In this document: in pieces, positions 43,583 through 53,240 of the stretch
Layout of the letters: every line of letters starts with the position of its first letter
Position numbering within the stretch: the first letter of the stretch is position 1
Assembly (NCBI GenBank): GCA_903881665.1
Contig: CAIRUC010000029.1
Coordinates: 1-63,124 of the forward strand
From: an uncultured Bacteroidota bacterium
GTDB lineage: Bacteria > Bacteroidota > Bacteroidia > AKYH767-A > OLB10
Reading direction: 5' to 3'
DNA length: 63,124 nucleotides
Position numbers and translations under genes: made by a program
Notes under the pieces: model-generated
What the model was told of the DNA's origin: nothing
Database searches by the model: none
Seen by the model: the letters and a program-made list of their open reading frames with translations, nothing else

Positions 43583-45253
43583 TTAACGAAGCAATAAAAA
43601 ACTTCCTCTCTTCACTCCTTTCTGTCCATTTCTAAAAGTATAATTGCAAGTATATCCGTACATTCCTACTGGAGCATCAATACCATCGCATTTGCCATCC
43701 CAGCCAATTTCTATTTTATCGCTATGAAAAATGGGTTGACCGAGACGATTAAAAACGGTCATAGAAAAGTAAGGAATATCAACCGCTACAGCATTAAAGA
43801 AATCATTGACCCCATCTTCATCCGGTGTAAAAGAATTGGGCACCCAAATATTAGCACCACACCCAATTTCAATAACAATGGTATCGGATTCAACGCATCC
43901 TACAACATTACTAACGGTAACCATATACGAATAGGCGCTATCAACATTTATTGTAGCCAATGATTCGCCTGTATTCCACAAATAGGAAGAAAAAAATCCC
44001 GGACTGAGTAATAAAGTTTGTCCTGGACAAATAAATTGATCGGCCCCCAATTCAGGATCAGGGAAAGCATTTGGCCCATATTGAATCAAAAACGGAATAG
44101 TTTTGGCGCAATCATCAGCACCTCCCAACACAGTTAATGCATAATCACCAACAGGAATATTTTTCAATGAATCCATTTTTGTTCCAGAGGGCAACCATAT
44201 AAACGATGGACTTAAAATATTTGAAACGATTGCAGATGCATATCCATCGCTACCTTCACTACAAGTAACATCACCTAATTGCAGAGAAACATCTGGGAAT
44301 GAAATTTCCTTTTCAATAATGTTTATTCCGATACAAGGAGAAACAACAGTAGCTTTTACTACATATGATCCCGGACCCGAAAAAGTATGATCGACAGATA
44401 TTCCATTTATATAATTTCCAATGGAACCTAAATCGCCAAAATCCCATGAATACAATGTTGCACATGTATTTGGATTAGCCGTCACCGTTAACGACAAGTC
44501 GCCATTGCAATTAACGGAAAAATCAGGAATTGGAATTGGCGATTCACCTAAAAACAAACTATCGAACGCGAGCCCGTCATACGTATTACATGCAGTACCT
44601 GAGCAAAAAGTAAATCGAAATTTAACCGAATCTTCTCCCACCAAATCATTCAAACAATGAGAGGCGGTTAACCAAGCTGCACTTCCACTTCCTCCCATAC
44701 AAGATCCATTATTCCCTTGTGTATTCCCCGACCATCCACTTTGAGGAAAAGCTAATCCGCTTAAATTTCCAATACTTGCACTATTATACCAGTTTTTATT
44801 TCTGCAATCAACAGGATCAGTGATGCTACCCACGTTAATCCATGAAATCCCATTATTTAAGGAATATTGCAAGTTTCCTCCGTCGTACTGTCGCTCAGTA
44901 TCCCAGTAAACTTTAAATTGAATAAAAGGATGAACTAATGAAGAAAAATCGAAACAAGGACTTACAATGTACGATTTTTCACCTCCTAAATATGATGAAG
45001 ATGTTAATCCGCCGGTAAGCCAGCATTTTGAACCACTAGCCGCATTCGTTATATGTGATTTTTGAGGCATCCCCCATGCCCAATCAGAATTATATCCACT
45101 TGGCATCCAACCACCATTGTCGTTTTCAAAGTCTTGAAAATACGGAAACGAATTGATACACTGTGAATTAGCATTCTCAAAACCCATAAAAAGCATAGCC
45201 AAGATCAAGAGAATTGATTTGGGACTAAACGGCAAATGAATACATTTTAACAT
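43583..45253 (-). CDS. Secreted PKD-domain protein with T9SS type B (gliding-associated) C-terminal domain
   Basis: A 556-residue protein; the ATG at 45253 is preferred because it starts just before the signal segment (ILLILAMLFMGFENANSQ), while the upstream in-frame ATG adds a second odd hydrophobic stretch. Residues of about 30-240 form a jellyroll-like module with WAWGMPQKSH and SPCFDFSSLVHPFIQFKVY. A PKD-like domain follows (LYSWDFGDLGSIGNYINGISVDHTFSGPGSYVV). A second beta domain contains DQFICPGQTLLLSPG. The end is a classical type B sorting domain: WVPNSFTPDEDGVNDFF, VFNRLGQPIFHS and PVGMYGYTCNYTF. Such proteins are exported by the type IX system. The cargo role is unknown. Confidence 0.88.
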   Translation of the reverse strand: MLKCIHLPFSPKSILLILAMLFMGFENANSQCINSFPYFQDFENDNGGWMPSGYNSDWAWGMPQKSHITNAASGSKCWLTGGLTSSSYLGGEKSYIVSPCFDFSSLVHPFIQFKVYWDTERQYDGGNLQYSLNNGISWINVGSITDPVDCRNKNWYNSASIGNLSGLAFPQSGWSGNTQGNNGSCMGGSGSAAWLTASHCLNDLVGEDSVKFRFTFCSGTACNTYDGLAFDSLFLGESPIPIPDFSVNCNGDLSLTVTANPNTCATLYSWDFGDLGSIGNYINGISVDHTFSGPGSYVVKATVVSPCIGINIIEKEISFPDVSLQLGDVTCSEGSDGYASAIVSNILSPSFIWLPSGTKMDSLKNIPVGDYALTVLGGADDCAKTIPFLIQYGPNAFPDPELGADQFICPGQTLLLSPGFFSSYLWNTGESLATINVDSAYSYMVTVSNVVGCVESDTIVIEIGCGANIWVPNSFTPDEDGVNDFFNAVAVDIPYFSMTVFNRLGQPIFHSDKIEIGWDGKCDGIDAPVGMYGYTCNYTFRNGQKGVKRGSFLLLR

Positions 45254-45531
45254 CGGATATAAAAATACGAATAGAATCAACTCGAATATGAAGAAATTGC
45301 TTACAAGTAGAGAGGAAACCATAAAATGATAAATGTCTGCAAAGAAACGAAATACGTAACGTAAGTACTTACCTATAACAATTAAGATTAAATATTGTAA
45401 AATTTCAATTAATCATCTGGCAGAAAAAGAAAAAAGTTATATACTAATAAAACGGTTAATAAATAAGACAAGGTGCTGCTAATTGCTTGTAACGACTTCT
45501 ATATTTTTATAAAGTCAATTATTGACCGACG

Positions 45532-46116
45532 ATGAAAAAAATTATCTTTCTCCTACTAGTAATTCCTGTTCAGCTGTGGGCACAATCACAACAATTGAAT
45601 TACGACATAGTGATGAAAGACGAGAAAATAGGCACCATGAAAGTGCTTAAAACAACGCAAAAGGACCACATTAGCTACACTATTGAAAGCACGATCACCG
45701 TTAATAAAATTGTATCATTACTGATAGAATATAAAAGCACTGCTGAATTCCATAGAGGGAAATTAATAAAATCTTCAAATAAACAAACCATTAACGGAAA
45801 AGTTCAGAATGACACGCGAACAACATGGAACGGAAGCCAGTACGATGTTTATTCGCTAACAGGAAGAAGCAAACTAAAAGAAAAAACAATTGACTACAAT
45901 GTTTGCATGTTATATTTTGATGAACCCAACCAACGCAAGAAAATTTATTCCGATAGCTACGGCAAGTGGATTAAAGTTAAGAGCTACGAAAACCATCAAT
46001 ACGATTTAATTCTGCCCGATGGCAAACACAGTAGTTACACATTCAATTATGGAATATGCAGCAGAGTAGAAACAGAGCCCATGTTCTCGAAAATCACTTT
46101 TCTGCTGACCAAATAA
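45532..46116 (+). CDS. DUF6134 family secreted protein
   Basis: A 194-residue protein with signal peptide (IIFLLLVIPVQLWAQ). The mature part follows the DUF6134 pattern: LNYDIVMKDEKIGTMKVLK, then ISYTIESTITVNKIVSLLIEYKSTAEF and the conserved NVCMLYFDEPNQRKKIYSDSYGKWIKV. It is beta-rich with no sorting tail, so it is probably a soluble periplasmic or surface protein. Function is unknown. The next gene on the same strand is 39 bp away. Confidence 0.78.
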   Translation: MKKIIFLLLVIPVQLWAQSQQLNYDIVMKDEKIGTMKVLKTTQKDHISYTIESTITVNKIVSLLIEYKSTAEFHRGKLIKSSNKQTINGKVQNDTRTTWNGSQYDVYSLTGRSKLKEKTIDYNVCMLYFDEPNQRKKIYSDSYGKWIKVKSYENHQYDLILPDGKHSSYTFNYGICSRVETEPMFSKITFLLTK

Positions 46117-46155
46117 ATTGAATAATATTCAGCAGAATTCACGAACTTTGTAGCA

Positions 46156-46881
46156 ATGCGAAAAACACTCAGTGCACTTATGCTTCTTTGTTTATTTACC
46201 TCTGCACTCTTTGCTCAGATAAATACTACTCAATTCGGATTTAGCTATAAGCCAATTTTCCCTAGCATGTATTTGCGAACGGGGCCAAAGGAATTCAATG
46301 ATAAAAACATCAACTACAAACTTTCGCAAAGCTCAGGATATATCGCAGGTGTTTTGATACGAAAAGGAATTACGAAAAAACTTTCAGGAGAAACAGGAAT
46401 TCTTTATGTAAAAAGAAATTTCGACATGGTTTTAAGCGATAGCAGTTATTCCGACAACAGTTCATTTTCCATAATAGGGTACGAAGTACCATTAAGTGCT
46501 TTGGTATTTATCCAACTTGACGAAAAACTCTGGATGAATGTTGCCATGGGAGCGAGCGTTGATATTTTCCCATCAGACATTCTAACTTACAAAAGTGAAT
46601 TTCTGCACTATTCGTCGCGAAACACAAAAATAAATGCAGGCGTTTTAGCAAATATCGGGATCGAATACCGAACGACGAAAAGTGGAACCATTTATTTCGG
46701 AACTAGTTATCATCGTTCGATGAAATCCATCTACAATACGCTTATTGAATACTATCCTACACGCAACTACAACGACCCATTTACTTCATGCGGAAAAACT
46801 AAATTGCAAGGCGATTATTTTACATTTGATGTGCGATATTATTTTCATGAGGATCCTGATAAGAAGAAAAGGAAAAAGTAA
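46156..46881 (+). CDS. Outer-membrane beta-barrel protein
   Basis: A 241-residue protein with signal peptide (SALMLLCLFTSALFAQ). It then has a run of amphipathic strands separated by turns, typical of eight-strand or PorT-like barrels. Examples are FGFSYKPIFPSMYL, SGYIAGVLIRKGI, LSGETGILYVKRNFDMV and LWMNVAMGASVDIF. It ends in a basic tail (EDPDKKKRKK) after a YF-terminated strand (GDYFTFDVRYYFHED). No catalytic motif is seen. It may be co-transcribed with the upstream DUF6134 gene. Confidence 0.7.
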   Translation: MRKTLSALMLLCLFTSALFAQINTTQFGFSYKPIFPSMYLRTGPKEFNDKNINYKLSQSSGYIAGVLIRKGITKKLSGETGILYVKRNFDMVLSDSSYSDNSSFSIIGYEVPLSALVFIQLDEKLWMNVAMGASVDIFPSDILTYKSEFLHYSSRNTKINAGVLANIGIEYRTTKSGTIYFGTSYHRSMKSIYNTLIEYYPTRNYNDPFTSCGKTKLQGDYFTFDVRYYFHEDPDKKKRKK

Positions 46882-46925
46882 TTTACTAATGTGCTAATCC
46901 TTCCGCGTAAAAGACTACTTATTGG

Positions 46926-47870
46926 TTAGAAAAAAACAGGAAACCCTTTTAGTTTACCATCTTGGCTAAGGCGGAGTGCTGGTGCGGGAACTTTGACAAA
47001 TCCGAATATTTTTTTGAGTGCATTTACTGCACCCCATTTTGTTTTGATGCGAGTGATATCAATATCAGGACTTAAATAAAAAAAACGTTGGCGATAAAAG
47101 TTCGGCACTGCCTTTCCGTTATATTCATTCAAGTTTACTTCTGCGCCAACCATTCCTTCTGCTCCTATTCCAACAGCCATGTTCAACCAAGAAGGAAACT
47201 TAGATTCTTTATGTAAAAACGATTTAATATTTGCCGACAACCAATACGTTTGTCCATTGTAATCTTTCATCATATTTTCTTGAAAAGCCGAACCTAATAA
47301 ATTAGGATTATACTTCGGATACTTCGTACCGTGATAGGCCATTTTCATTGTTATCCTTTGCTCCTGCCACAACAATTCTTGCGAAAGGTATATTCCTGCT
47401 CCAATCGTATTTGCAGTAATATCGCCTACCGAAAACCCCCATTGTTTGCTAAAGCCATCCATGATCTCTATCGACAATTGAAATCCATATCCAACGGCCG
47501 CGCCCACCAAAGCCGCTTTCCTGTTTTTCACTCCCGACCACTTCAATACATCACCACTCCACCGAGAAATATAATAAGCCGAGCCAACATGTCCGAGTTT
47601 ATCCATTTGCATCCACTCTTTCGTGTCGTTAAAGAAGTGAAAAGATGTTTGCGGGTAGTTTTTATACCACAAACTATACAATCCACACATCCCTCCTGTA
47701 TAAGCTACCGATGAAGACAAAACAACTACACTTCCTCTCTTCGAATGATACACATCGGCTTTATCCCAAAACTTAAGTAAATCGGTTTGTGCTTGAGCCG
47801 AAAAACAAAAAAAGAGAATCACCGTAACGAATACAGCGACTCTCTTAATGTATATAACAATAGCGTGCAT
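46926..47870 (-). CDS. DUF2279 family envelope protein
   Basis: A 314-residue protein with an N-terminal signal or anchor (VAVFVTVILFFCFSAQAQ). It then has the DUF2279 pattern: SVAYTGGMCGLYSLWYKNYPQTSFHFFNDTKEW and MQMDKLGHVGSAYYISRWSGDVLKWSGV. It continues with AALVGAAVGYGFQLSIEIMDGFSKQWGFSVGDITANTIGA. The H of KLGHV and the E/D of EIMDG are conserved in the family, which recalls VanZ-like or phosphatase-like membrane folds. Function is unknown. It is 14 bp downstream of the phosphohexomutase, so co-transcription is likely. Confidence 0.82.
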   Translation of the reverse strand: MHAIVIYIKRVAVFVTVILFFCFSAQAQTDLLKFWDKADVYHSKRGSVVVLSSSVAYTGGMCGLYSLWYKNYPQTSFHFFNDTKEWMQMDKLGHVGSAYYISRWSGDVLKWSGVKNRKAALVGAAVGYGFQLSIEIMDGFSKQWGFSVGDITANTIGAGIYLSQELLWQEQRITMKMAYHGTKYPKYNPNLLGSAFQENMMKDYNGQTYWLSANIKSFLHKESKFPSWLNMAVGIGAEGMVGAEVNLNEYNGKAVPNFYRQRFFYLSPDIDITRIKTKWGAVNALKKIFGFVKVPAPALRLSQDGKLKGFPVFF

Positions 47871-47884
47871 AGATTGCTACGCTA

Positions 47885-49291
47885 CTAATTCAACAAATCA
47901 GCCTTTGCTGCATTTAAAATATCAAAAGCAGCTTCTTTCGTACTTGATTCAGCATAGGTACGCAATACAGGCTCAGTACCAGACGCACGAATCATCAACC
48001 AATCACCGTTCTCAAAGAAATATTTGTACCCATCGAGGTCTTCCACGCGTGTGATTATATATTTTCCAAAGTGAGTATATTTTGCTCCGATACAATTTTG
48101 AAGAATACGTTGCTTTACTTCTTCTTTCAAATGCAAATCATTACGCTCGAAAGAGAATGGTCCCACAATTTCATATACTTCTTGAATAAGATCATTAAGT
48201 GTTTTTCCGCTCTTCGCCATAAACTCCCAAATGGTTAATCCCATCCATATTCCGTCGCGCTCAGGGATATGCCCTTTAATAGCAATTCCACCCGATTCTT
48301 CACCACCTAACAATACATCATCTTTAATCATAATTTCAGCGATGTATTTGAATCCAATTTTCACGGTTTCAATTTCAATTCCGTAAAATTTACAAAGCTT
48401 TTCAACTTTAGGAGTAGTGGAGAAAGCAGTACAAACTTTTCCTGTTTGACCTTTGTATTTATGAAGGTAATGTATTAGCAATAAAATGAGATGATGCGAA
48501 TCAACAAAGTTCCCATTGCCATCATAAAATCCAATACGATCAGCATCACCATCGGTAACTAACCCCGAATCAATATCACCTGTATTTATAATTAAATTAC
48601 TAAACTCAATCAAATTCTTATGAATAGGCTCGGGAGCTTGTCCCATAAATGAAGGATTATAATCACAATGTAACATTGTAATTTCAGGCAGCAAACGCTT
48701 AATCACATTTTGACCAGCACCATACATAGCATCATATGCTAATTTTAATCCTGAATTACGAATTGCATCTAAATCAAAATTAGCTTTCACATGATCGCAA
48801 TACATCGTTTCAAGATCAACACCATCTAACATTCCATTTTGCTCAAACTGTTCGACATCCATCGATGCGTGATTTATCGAACATACATCAGGAATTAAAT
48901 CTTCGATTTCAGCTACGTGAGCAGGAAGCAACGGGCCGCCATAATGTCCCTTTAATTTAAAGCCATTATATTCAGGAGGATTATGGCTTGCAGTAATAAT
49001 AATACCAATATCTTTTTTCATTCGAATAGCGCCAAGGCTAATCATTGGCGTTGATACAAACCCTTTCGACATCGACACTTTTACTCCCATCGAACACATC
49101 ACCTTTGCGATGGTATCACAAAACAATGCTCCAGCAAATCGACAATCGTGACCTAAAACAATAGAAGGGTTCGTATTATTTTGCAACAGCCATTTTGCAG
49201 TTCCTTCAGCAACACGAGCTACATTTTCAACTGTAAAATCTTGTGCAATGATAGCTCTCCAGCCATCGGTTCCGAATTTAATCTTAGTCAT
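47885..49291 (-). CDS. Phosphoglucomutase/phosphomannomutase family protein
   Basis: Moves phosphate between C1 and C6 of a hexose. The 468 residues hold all four family domains. The FGTDGWRAI start comes first, then the phosphoserine loop TASHNPPEYNGFK (Ser102), the metal loop DGDADRIGFYD, the sugar loop GGEESGGIAIKGH, and the phosphate loop RASGTEPVLRTYAE. Such enzymes supply sugar phosphates for envelope glycans; the exact sugar (Glc, Man or GlcN) cannot be read from sequence. It is upstream of and probably co-transcribed with a DUF2279 gene. Confidence 0.93.
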   Translation of the reverse strand: MTKIKFGTDGWRAIIAQDFTVENVARVAEGTAKWLLQNNTNPSIVLGHDCRFAGALFCDTIAKVMCSMGVKVSMSKGFVSTPMISLGAIRMKKDIGIIITASHNPPEYNGFKLKGHYGGPLLPAHVAEIEDLIPDVCSINHASMDVEQFEQNGMLDGVDLETMYCDHVKANFDLDAIRNSGLKLAYDAMYGAGQNVIKRLLPEITMLHCDYNPSFMGQAPEPIHKNLIEFSNLIINTGDIDSGLVTDGDADRIGFYDGNGNFVDSHHLILLLIHYLHKYKGQTGKVCTAFSTTPKVEKLCKFYGIEIETVKIGFKYIAEIMIKDDVLLGGEESGGIAIKGHIPERDGIWMGLTIWEFMAKSGKTLNDLIQEVYEIVGPFSFERNDLHLKEEVKQRILQNCIGAKYTHFGKYIITRVEDLDGYKYFFENGDWLMIRASGTEPVLRTYAESSTKEAAFDILNAAKADLLN

Positions 49292-49405
49292 TTTAATATG
49301 GTATTAATTGGTAATTTCGAATTATAAGCAAAACACTACAACAGGTTTCTACAACAATAATTCACGAGTTAGCAATATTTATTTATGTGTTTTTTATTTA
49401 TTTCA

Positions 49406-50503
49406 TTAGTAGAATTTAACGAAATCAGTAATCCTATTCCATTCATAAGTTTGTAACGCTTTTTGATAAATGTACGATTGTGTACGTACTACTTCTTGAT
49501 TATTCACACTGATAATATTAAATGCAAAATTTTTCTCTTTAATATAATCAATCCAGTTCTTATCTCCGACCATCAAATCAAACTTCAACATGTCTCTGTA
49601 AATAATTTCATTCAGCGGGGTGTCATTAATATAAATAATTATTCCGGAGGGATCATACCCCACAACATCGTTTATTTTTTTCCAAAGTTCACTTACCTGA
49701 ATACGTGTAATCTTCCACTTTCCTCTTGGAAGGATATTCTGTATTTTATCGCCTCCTAAATTAAAGAGTTGCTCTTCGTTTTCGGAAAGATAATTGGTTA
49801 TTGCATACACTAACTTTCTTGAACTATCGGCTTTTGCACCGGTCAATGTTGATGCAAAATCGAGCGACCAGACCACCATTTTCTGTGGAATTTCGGTAGC
49901 ACTGAATGCTGTGGCGTTGAATTTATTTGTGCTAATATATTCCTCTTTTATCTTCCTAGAATCAGATGCATTATCAATCACTTTTCCGGCAAACTGAAGT
50001 ATTTTATAGTTGTATTTTTTCGAATAAATATAATTGGCTAAATTAGCATTATAGTTCCCATTTGCATTCGTATTAATCCTATATCGCAGACAAGCTTCTT
50101 GAAGATCATCATATTCTACATATCCATACGCTACTTCTTCTCCATTACTTGTCTTGTTCGAAAATAAAAATCCTTGTGTATTGCTTTTCAAATCATGATT
50201 AGTATTGGTCCACGTTTCATAAATAAAAACTACTTCTTGACTCAAAAAATGAGTATCCGTTGATTTTTCAATTGCTTGTAAGCTTGAAGGGTATATTAGC
50301 GTTTCTTTTGCTGGAGAATCCCAAAGCTTTGCCTTCCCGTTTATAATTGCTTCATATGAAATTCGAGTCAGTTCTTTCACAAAATTACAACCCGTAGTAT
50401 CTTCTTGTTCAGAAATAGTAGCACGAAGAATAACAGGAATTTGCGCGTTAGCAATCCCACTACTCAGATAATTAAGAATTATAAGAATTATAATTTTACG
50501 CAT
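49406..50503 (-). CDS. Exported protein of unknown function
   Basis: A 365-residue protein with signal peptide (IIILIILNYLSSGIANAQ). It shows no cysteine cluster, sorting tail or known motif. The text RISYEAIINGKAKLWDSPAKETLIYP near residues 48-72 and the later SLQAIEK segment faintly recall the 'ING..LYDS' pattern of gliding protein GldN, but the rest does not match. The middle is helical (about 150-190), and the end is rich in aromatic and acidic residues (QTYEWNRITDFVKFY). It has its own promoter. I do not assign a function. Confidence 0.55.
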   Translation of the reverse strand: MRKIIILIILNYLSSGIANAQIPVILRATISEQEDTTGCNFVKELTRISYEAIINGKAKLWDSPAKETLIYPSSLQAIEKSTDTHFLSQEVVFIYETWTNTNHDLKSNTQGFLFSNKTSNGEEVAYGYVEYDDLQEACLRYRINTNANGNYNANLANYIYSKKYNYKILQFAGKVIDNASDSRKIKEEYISTNKFNATAFSATEIPQKMVVWSLDFASTLTGAKADSSRKLVYAITNYLSENEEQLFNLGGDKIQNILPRGKWKITRIQVSELWKKINDVVGYDPSGIIIYINDTPLNEIIYRDMLKFDLMVGDKNWIDYIKEKNFAFNIISVNNQEVVRTQSYIYQKALQTYEWNRITDFVKFY

Positions 50504-50526
50504 TGGTTATAACGGATGATTTCCTC

Positions 50527-50534
50527 AAATCTAA
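50527..50534 (-). promoter_or_regulatory. -7 promoter element of the unknown exported protein
   Basis: The minus strand reads TAGATTTG, a perfect TAnnTTTG, 23 nt before the ATG at 50503. Confidence 0.55.
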
Positions 50535-50543
50535 TTAAAAATA

Positions 50544-50948
50544 TTAGAATAATTTCGCTCCACCTTTTCTACGAAATACTAGTTTCAATGCCAACCAAGT
50601 ACTATCCACTGCAGTTACCTTAATGTCAAGCAATCCTAATGGCAATGCAGCTTTACGAATAAGTTCTTCAGTAACATCTGTCTTGGTATATTTATCTTTT
50701 TTTTGCCAGCTAACCCATATCATGCCCCACGGAGAAACGCTATAGACGCTTTCTTTCAATAAAGTTTCGAGTTCCTCTTTTGAATTCACATAAAGATGAA
50801 TTAAATCAAATCGACCTACACTAAGCGATGAATATTCTTTTTGAAGCCCCACTGTTCCTCCTAATAAAATAAAATAATTATCTGGAGGATTTACTACGGC
50901 AGCCACCGTTTCATTTGTAAGCCCAAGTTTTTGGTATAGTGGTTTCAT
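50544..50948 (-). CDS. DUF3052 family protein
   Basis: A 134-residue cytoplasmic protein. The DUF3052 pattern is clear: YQKLGLTNETVAAVVNPPDNYFILLGG at the start, then FDLIHLYVNSKEELETLL. The middle SPWGMIWVSWQKKDKYTKTDVTEELIRKAALPLGLLDIKVTAVDSTWLALKLVFRR is the family hallmark. Function is unknown. Its start overlaps the stop of the PaaY-like gene by one base, so it is the last gene of the mccB-like operon and probably coupled in translation. Confidence 0.85.
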   Translation of the reverse strand: MKPLYQKLGLTNETVAAVVNPPDNYFILLGGTVGLQKEYSSLSVGRFDLIHLYVNSKEELETLLKESVYSVSPWGMIWVSWQKKDKYTKTDVTEELIRKAALPLGLLDIKVTAVDSTWLALKLVFRRKGGAKLF

Positions 50949-51544
50949 TACTTATTTGTGTTCATCCAAGTTTTGTAGATTTCTTGTTGTTGAGGTCGAT
51001 TGGCAGGTATTTCACTAAGAGGTTCGCATTCTTTTAAAGTATTGTATAATTCAGAAGGTAGCTGTTGGTATAATTCAGTTCCTCGTGTTTTCCATGCTAT
51101 CATTTCATCAGTCATGGTTTTAATGATCTTCGCAGGATTTCCTACCGCAATACTACGCTCGGGAATTTGCATTCCTTCTGGAACGAAACTTAAAGCGCCG
51201 ATGATTGAATTAGCGCCGACAACTACCCTGTCCATTACTACTGCATTCATTCCCACAAGCACATTTTCTCCAATCAATGCCCCATGAATTATGGCTCCAT
51301 GTCCAATATGAGCACTTTTTTTCAGATGAACGGTTTGTCCTGGGAACATATGCAACGTACAATTCTCTTGAACATTACAACCATCCTCAATTATGATAGC
51401 ACCCCAATCGCCACGAAGAGCTGCTCCGGGTCCCACATAAACATCCTTTCCAATAATTACATTGCCTGTAACTGCAGCCTGAGGATGCACAAAAGCAGTG
51501 GGATGAATGACCGGTTTATAACCGTTGAATTCATATATTGCCAT
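50948..51544 (-). CDS. PaaY-like gamma-carbonic-anhydrase fold protein
   Basis: A 198-residue left-handed beta-helix protein. The N-terminal HPTAFVHPQAAVTGNVIIGKDVYVGPGAALRGDWG leads to a full set of hexapeptide repeats, with histidines in NCTLHMFPG, IGHGAIIHGA and the NPAKII end. These are the zinc ligands of gamma-type carbonic anhydrases and of PaaY. PaaY-like members are thioesterases or carbonic anhydrases tied to phenylacetate or acyl-CoA breakdown. Sitting 16 bp downstream of the carboxylase gene supports a link to acyl-CoA metabolism. The true substrate is not known. Confidence 0.85.
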   Translation of the reverse strand: MAIYEFNGYKPVIHPTAFVHPQAAVTGNVIIGKDVYVGPGAALRGDWGAIIIEDGCNVQENCTLHMFPGQTVHLKKSAHIGHGAIIHGALIGENVLVGMNAVVMDRVVVGANSIIGALSFVPEGMQIPERSIAVGNPAKIIKTMTDEMIAWKTRGTELYQQLPSELYNTLKECEPLSEIPANRPQQQEIYKTWMNTNK

Positions 51545-51560
51545 AACGGTGTTGTATATA

Positions 51561-53195
51561 CTAAGTTTGAATTACACCAACGTTATATGGTTTTTCGATA
51601 GGTGCATGATTCGACATCTCAATGCCCATAGAAATCCACTTACGTGTATCTAAAGGATCAATAATTGCATCGACCCACAGTCTTGATGCTGCATAATAAG
51701 GTGATGTTTGACTATTATAGCGATCAGTGATCGTTTTTAATAATTCTTTTTCTTCAGCTTCAGTAATTTCTTTTCCTTGAGCTTTTAAAGTTGATGTTTG
51801 AATTTGCAATAAGGTTTTCGCTGCAGATGCACCGCTCATTACTGCCAATTGAGCATTTGGCCATGAAGCAATTAATCGTGGATCGTAAGCCTTGCCACAC
51901 ATTGCATAATTTCCAGCTCCATACGAATTACCGATAATGAATGTAAATTTAGGAACCACCGAGTTCGCCATCGCATTCACCATCTTGGCGCCATCTTTAA
52001 TGATTCCACCATGTTCAGAACGTGATCCTACCATAAAGCCAGTTACGTCTTGCAAAAACACTAAAGGAATTTTACGCTGATTGCAATTCATAACAAATCG
52101 AGCGGCTTTATCTGCACTATCGCTATAAATGACTCCACCAAATTGCATCTCTCCTTTTTTACTCTTTACTACCTTACGCTGGTTCGCTACAATTCCAACC
52201 GCCCATCCATCTATTCGAGCATATCCGCATAAAATAGTTTGACCGTAATTTTCTTTGTATTCATCAAATTCACTATTATCTACTAAACGATAAATAATCT
52301 CATGCATATCGAACTGTTTATCGCGCGCTTCAGGTAGAATGCCATATATTTCTTTAGCATCTAACTTAGGTGCGGCTGGAATAGCGCGATCAAAACCTGC
52401 ATTAGGCAATCGTCCAATTTTATCCATCGCTCGGCGAATATAATCGAGACATGATTTATCATCGGTGAATTTATTATCGGTTACTCCCGAAATCTCACAT
52501 TGCGTAGTTGCGCCTCCTAAGGTTTCATTATCTATATCTTCGCCAATGGCCGACTTCACAAGGTAAGATCCAGCTAAAAAAACCGAACCTGTTTTATCCA
52601 CGATCATAGCTTCGTCGCTCATAATAGGAAGATAAGCACCTCCTGCCACACAGGAACCCATGATTGCAGCAATTTGAATAATTCCCATGCTGCTCATAAC
52701 TGCATTATTTCGAAACATACGTCCAAAGTGCTCTTTATCAGGGAAAATTTCATCTTGCATTGGCAAATAAACACCGGCGCTATCTACAAGGTAAATAATA
52801 GGTAATTTATTTTCAATAGATATTTCTTGTGCACGAAGATTTTTCTTAGCTGTCATTGGAAACCAAGCTCCGGCTTTAACTGTAGCATCGTTGGCTAAAA
52901 CCAAACATTGACGACCAGAAACATATCCTAACATCACCACAACTCCAGCAGAAGGACAACCTCCTTGCTCTTCGTACATACCATCGGCAGCAAAGGCACC
53001 GATTTCTAAACGGGGACTATCCTTATCTAGCAAATAATCGATACGCTCACGAGCCAACAACTTGCCCTTTTCATGTTGTTTGGCGGCATTTTTCTTACCT
53101 CCTCCTTCAGCCACTTTTACCAATCGCTGACGCATATTGCTTAGTAGCGTTTTATTATAATCTTCGTTCTTATTGAACTCTATATTTTCTGCCAT
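51561..53195 (-). CDS. Methylcrotonyl-CoA carboxylase beta (carboxyltransferase) subunit-like protein
   Basis: Transfers carboxyl from biotin to an acyl-CoA. The 544-residue length and the block DSAGVYLPMQDEIFPDKEHFGRMFRNNAVMSSMGIIQIAAIMGSCVAGGAYLP match the methylcrotonyl-CoA (leucine breakdown) subunit better than PccB. PccB proteins carry a different 'GGARIQEG' line. The oxyanion-hole regions GGATTQCEISGVTD and IGNSYGAGNYAMCGKAYDPRL are intact. No biotin carboxylase or AtuC gene is adjacent, unlike the usual clusters. It begins an operon with a PaaY-like and a DUF3052 gene and has a good two-part promoter. Confidence 0.87.
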   Translation of the reverse strand: MAENIEFNKNEDYNKTLLSNMRQRLVKVAEGGGKKNAAKQHEKGKLLARERIDYLLDKDSPRLEIGAFAADGMYEEQGGCPSAGVVVMLGYVSGRQCLVLANDATVKAGAWFPMTAKKNLRAQEISIENKLPIIYLVDSAGVYLPMQDEIFPDKEHFGRMFRNNAVMSSMGIIQIAAIMGSCVAGGAYLPIMSDEAMIVDKTGSVFLAGSYLVKSAIGEDIDNETLGGATTQCEISGVTDNKFTDDKSCLDYIRRAMDKIGRLPNAGFDRAIPAAPKLDAKEIYGILPEARDKQFDMHEIIYRLVDNSEFDEYKENYGQTILCGYARIDGWAVGIVANQRKVVKSKKGEMQFGGVIYSDSADKAARFVMNCNQRKIPLVFLQDVTGFMVGSRSEHGGIIKDGAKMVNAMANSVVPKFTFIIGNSYGAGNYAMCGKAYDPRLIASWPNAQLAVMSGASAAKTLLQIQTSTLKAQGKEITEAEEKELLKTITDRYNSQTSPYYAASRLWVDAIIDPLDTRKWISMGIEMSNHAPIEKPYNVGVIQT

Positions 53196-53226
53196 AAAGA
53201 TGGGAACTAACTATTTAATAAGACCG

Positions 53227-53234
53227 CAAAGATA
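53227..53234 (-). promoter_or_regulatory. Two-part promoter of the carboxylase operon
   Basis: The minus strand reads TATCTTTG, a perfect TAnnTTTG, with TTG 21 nt upstream in the expected -33 place. This is the best match in the window and lies inside the 3' flank of the patatin gene. Confidence 0.65.
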
Positions 53235-53240
53235 ACCGTT

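Noticed and set aside
43444..43635. 63-residue open frame in the gap before the T9SS type B gene
   Set aside because: It runs into the coding strand of the next gene, has no signal, motif or promoter, and its text is not protein-like.
51561..53195. Propionyl-CoA carboxylase beta subunit (PccB)
   Set aside because: The block around DSAGVYLPMQDEIFPDKEHFG is of the methylcrotonyl-CoA type and lacks the PccB 'GGARIQEG' line.
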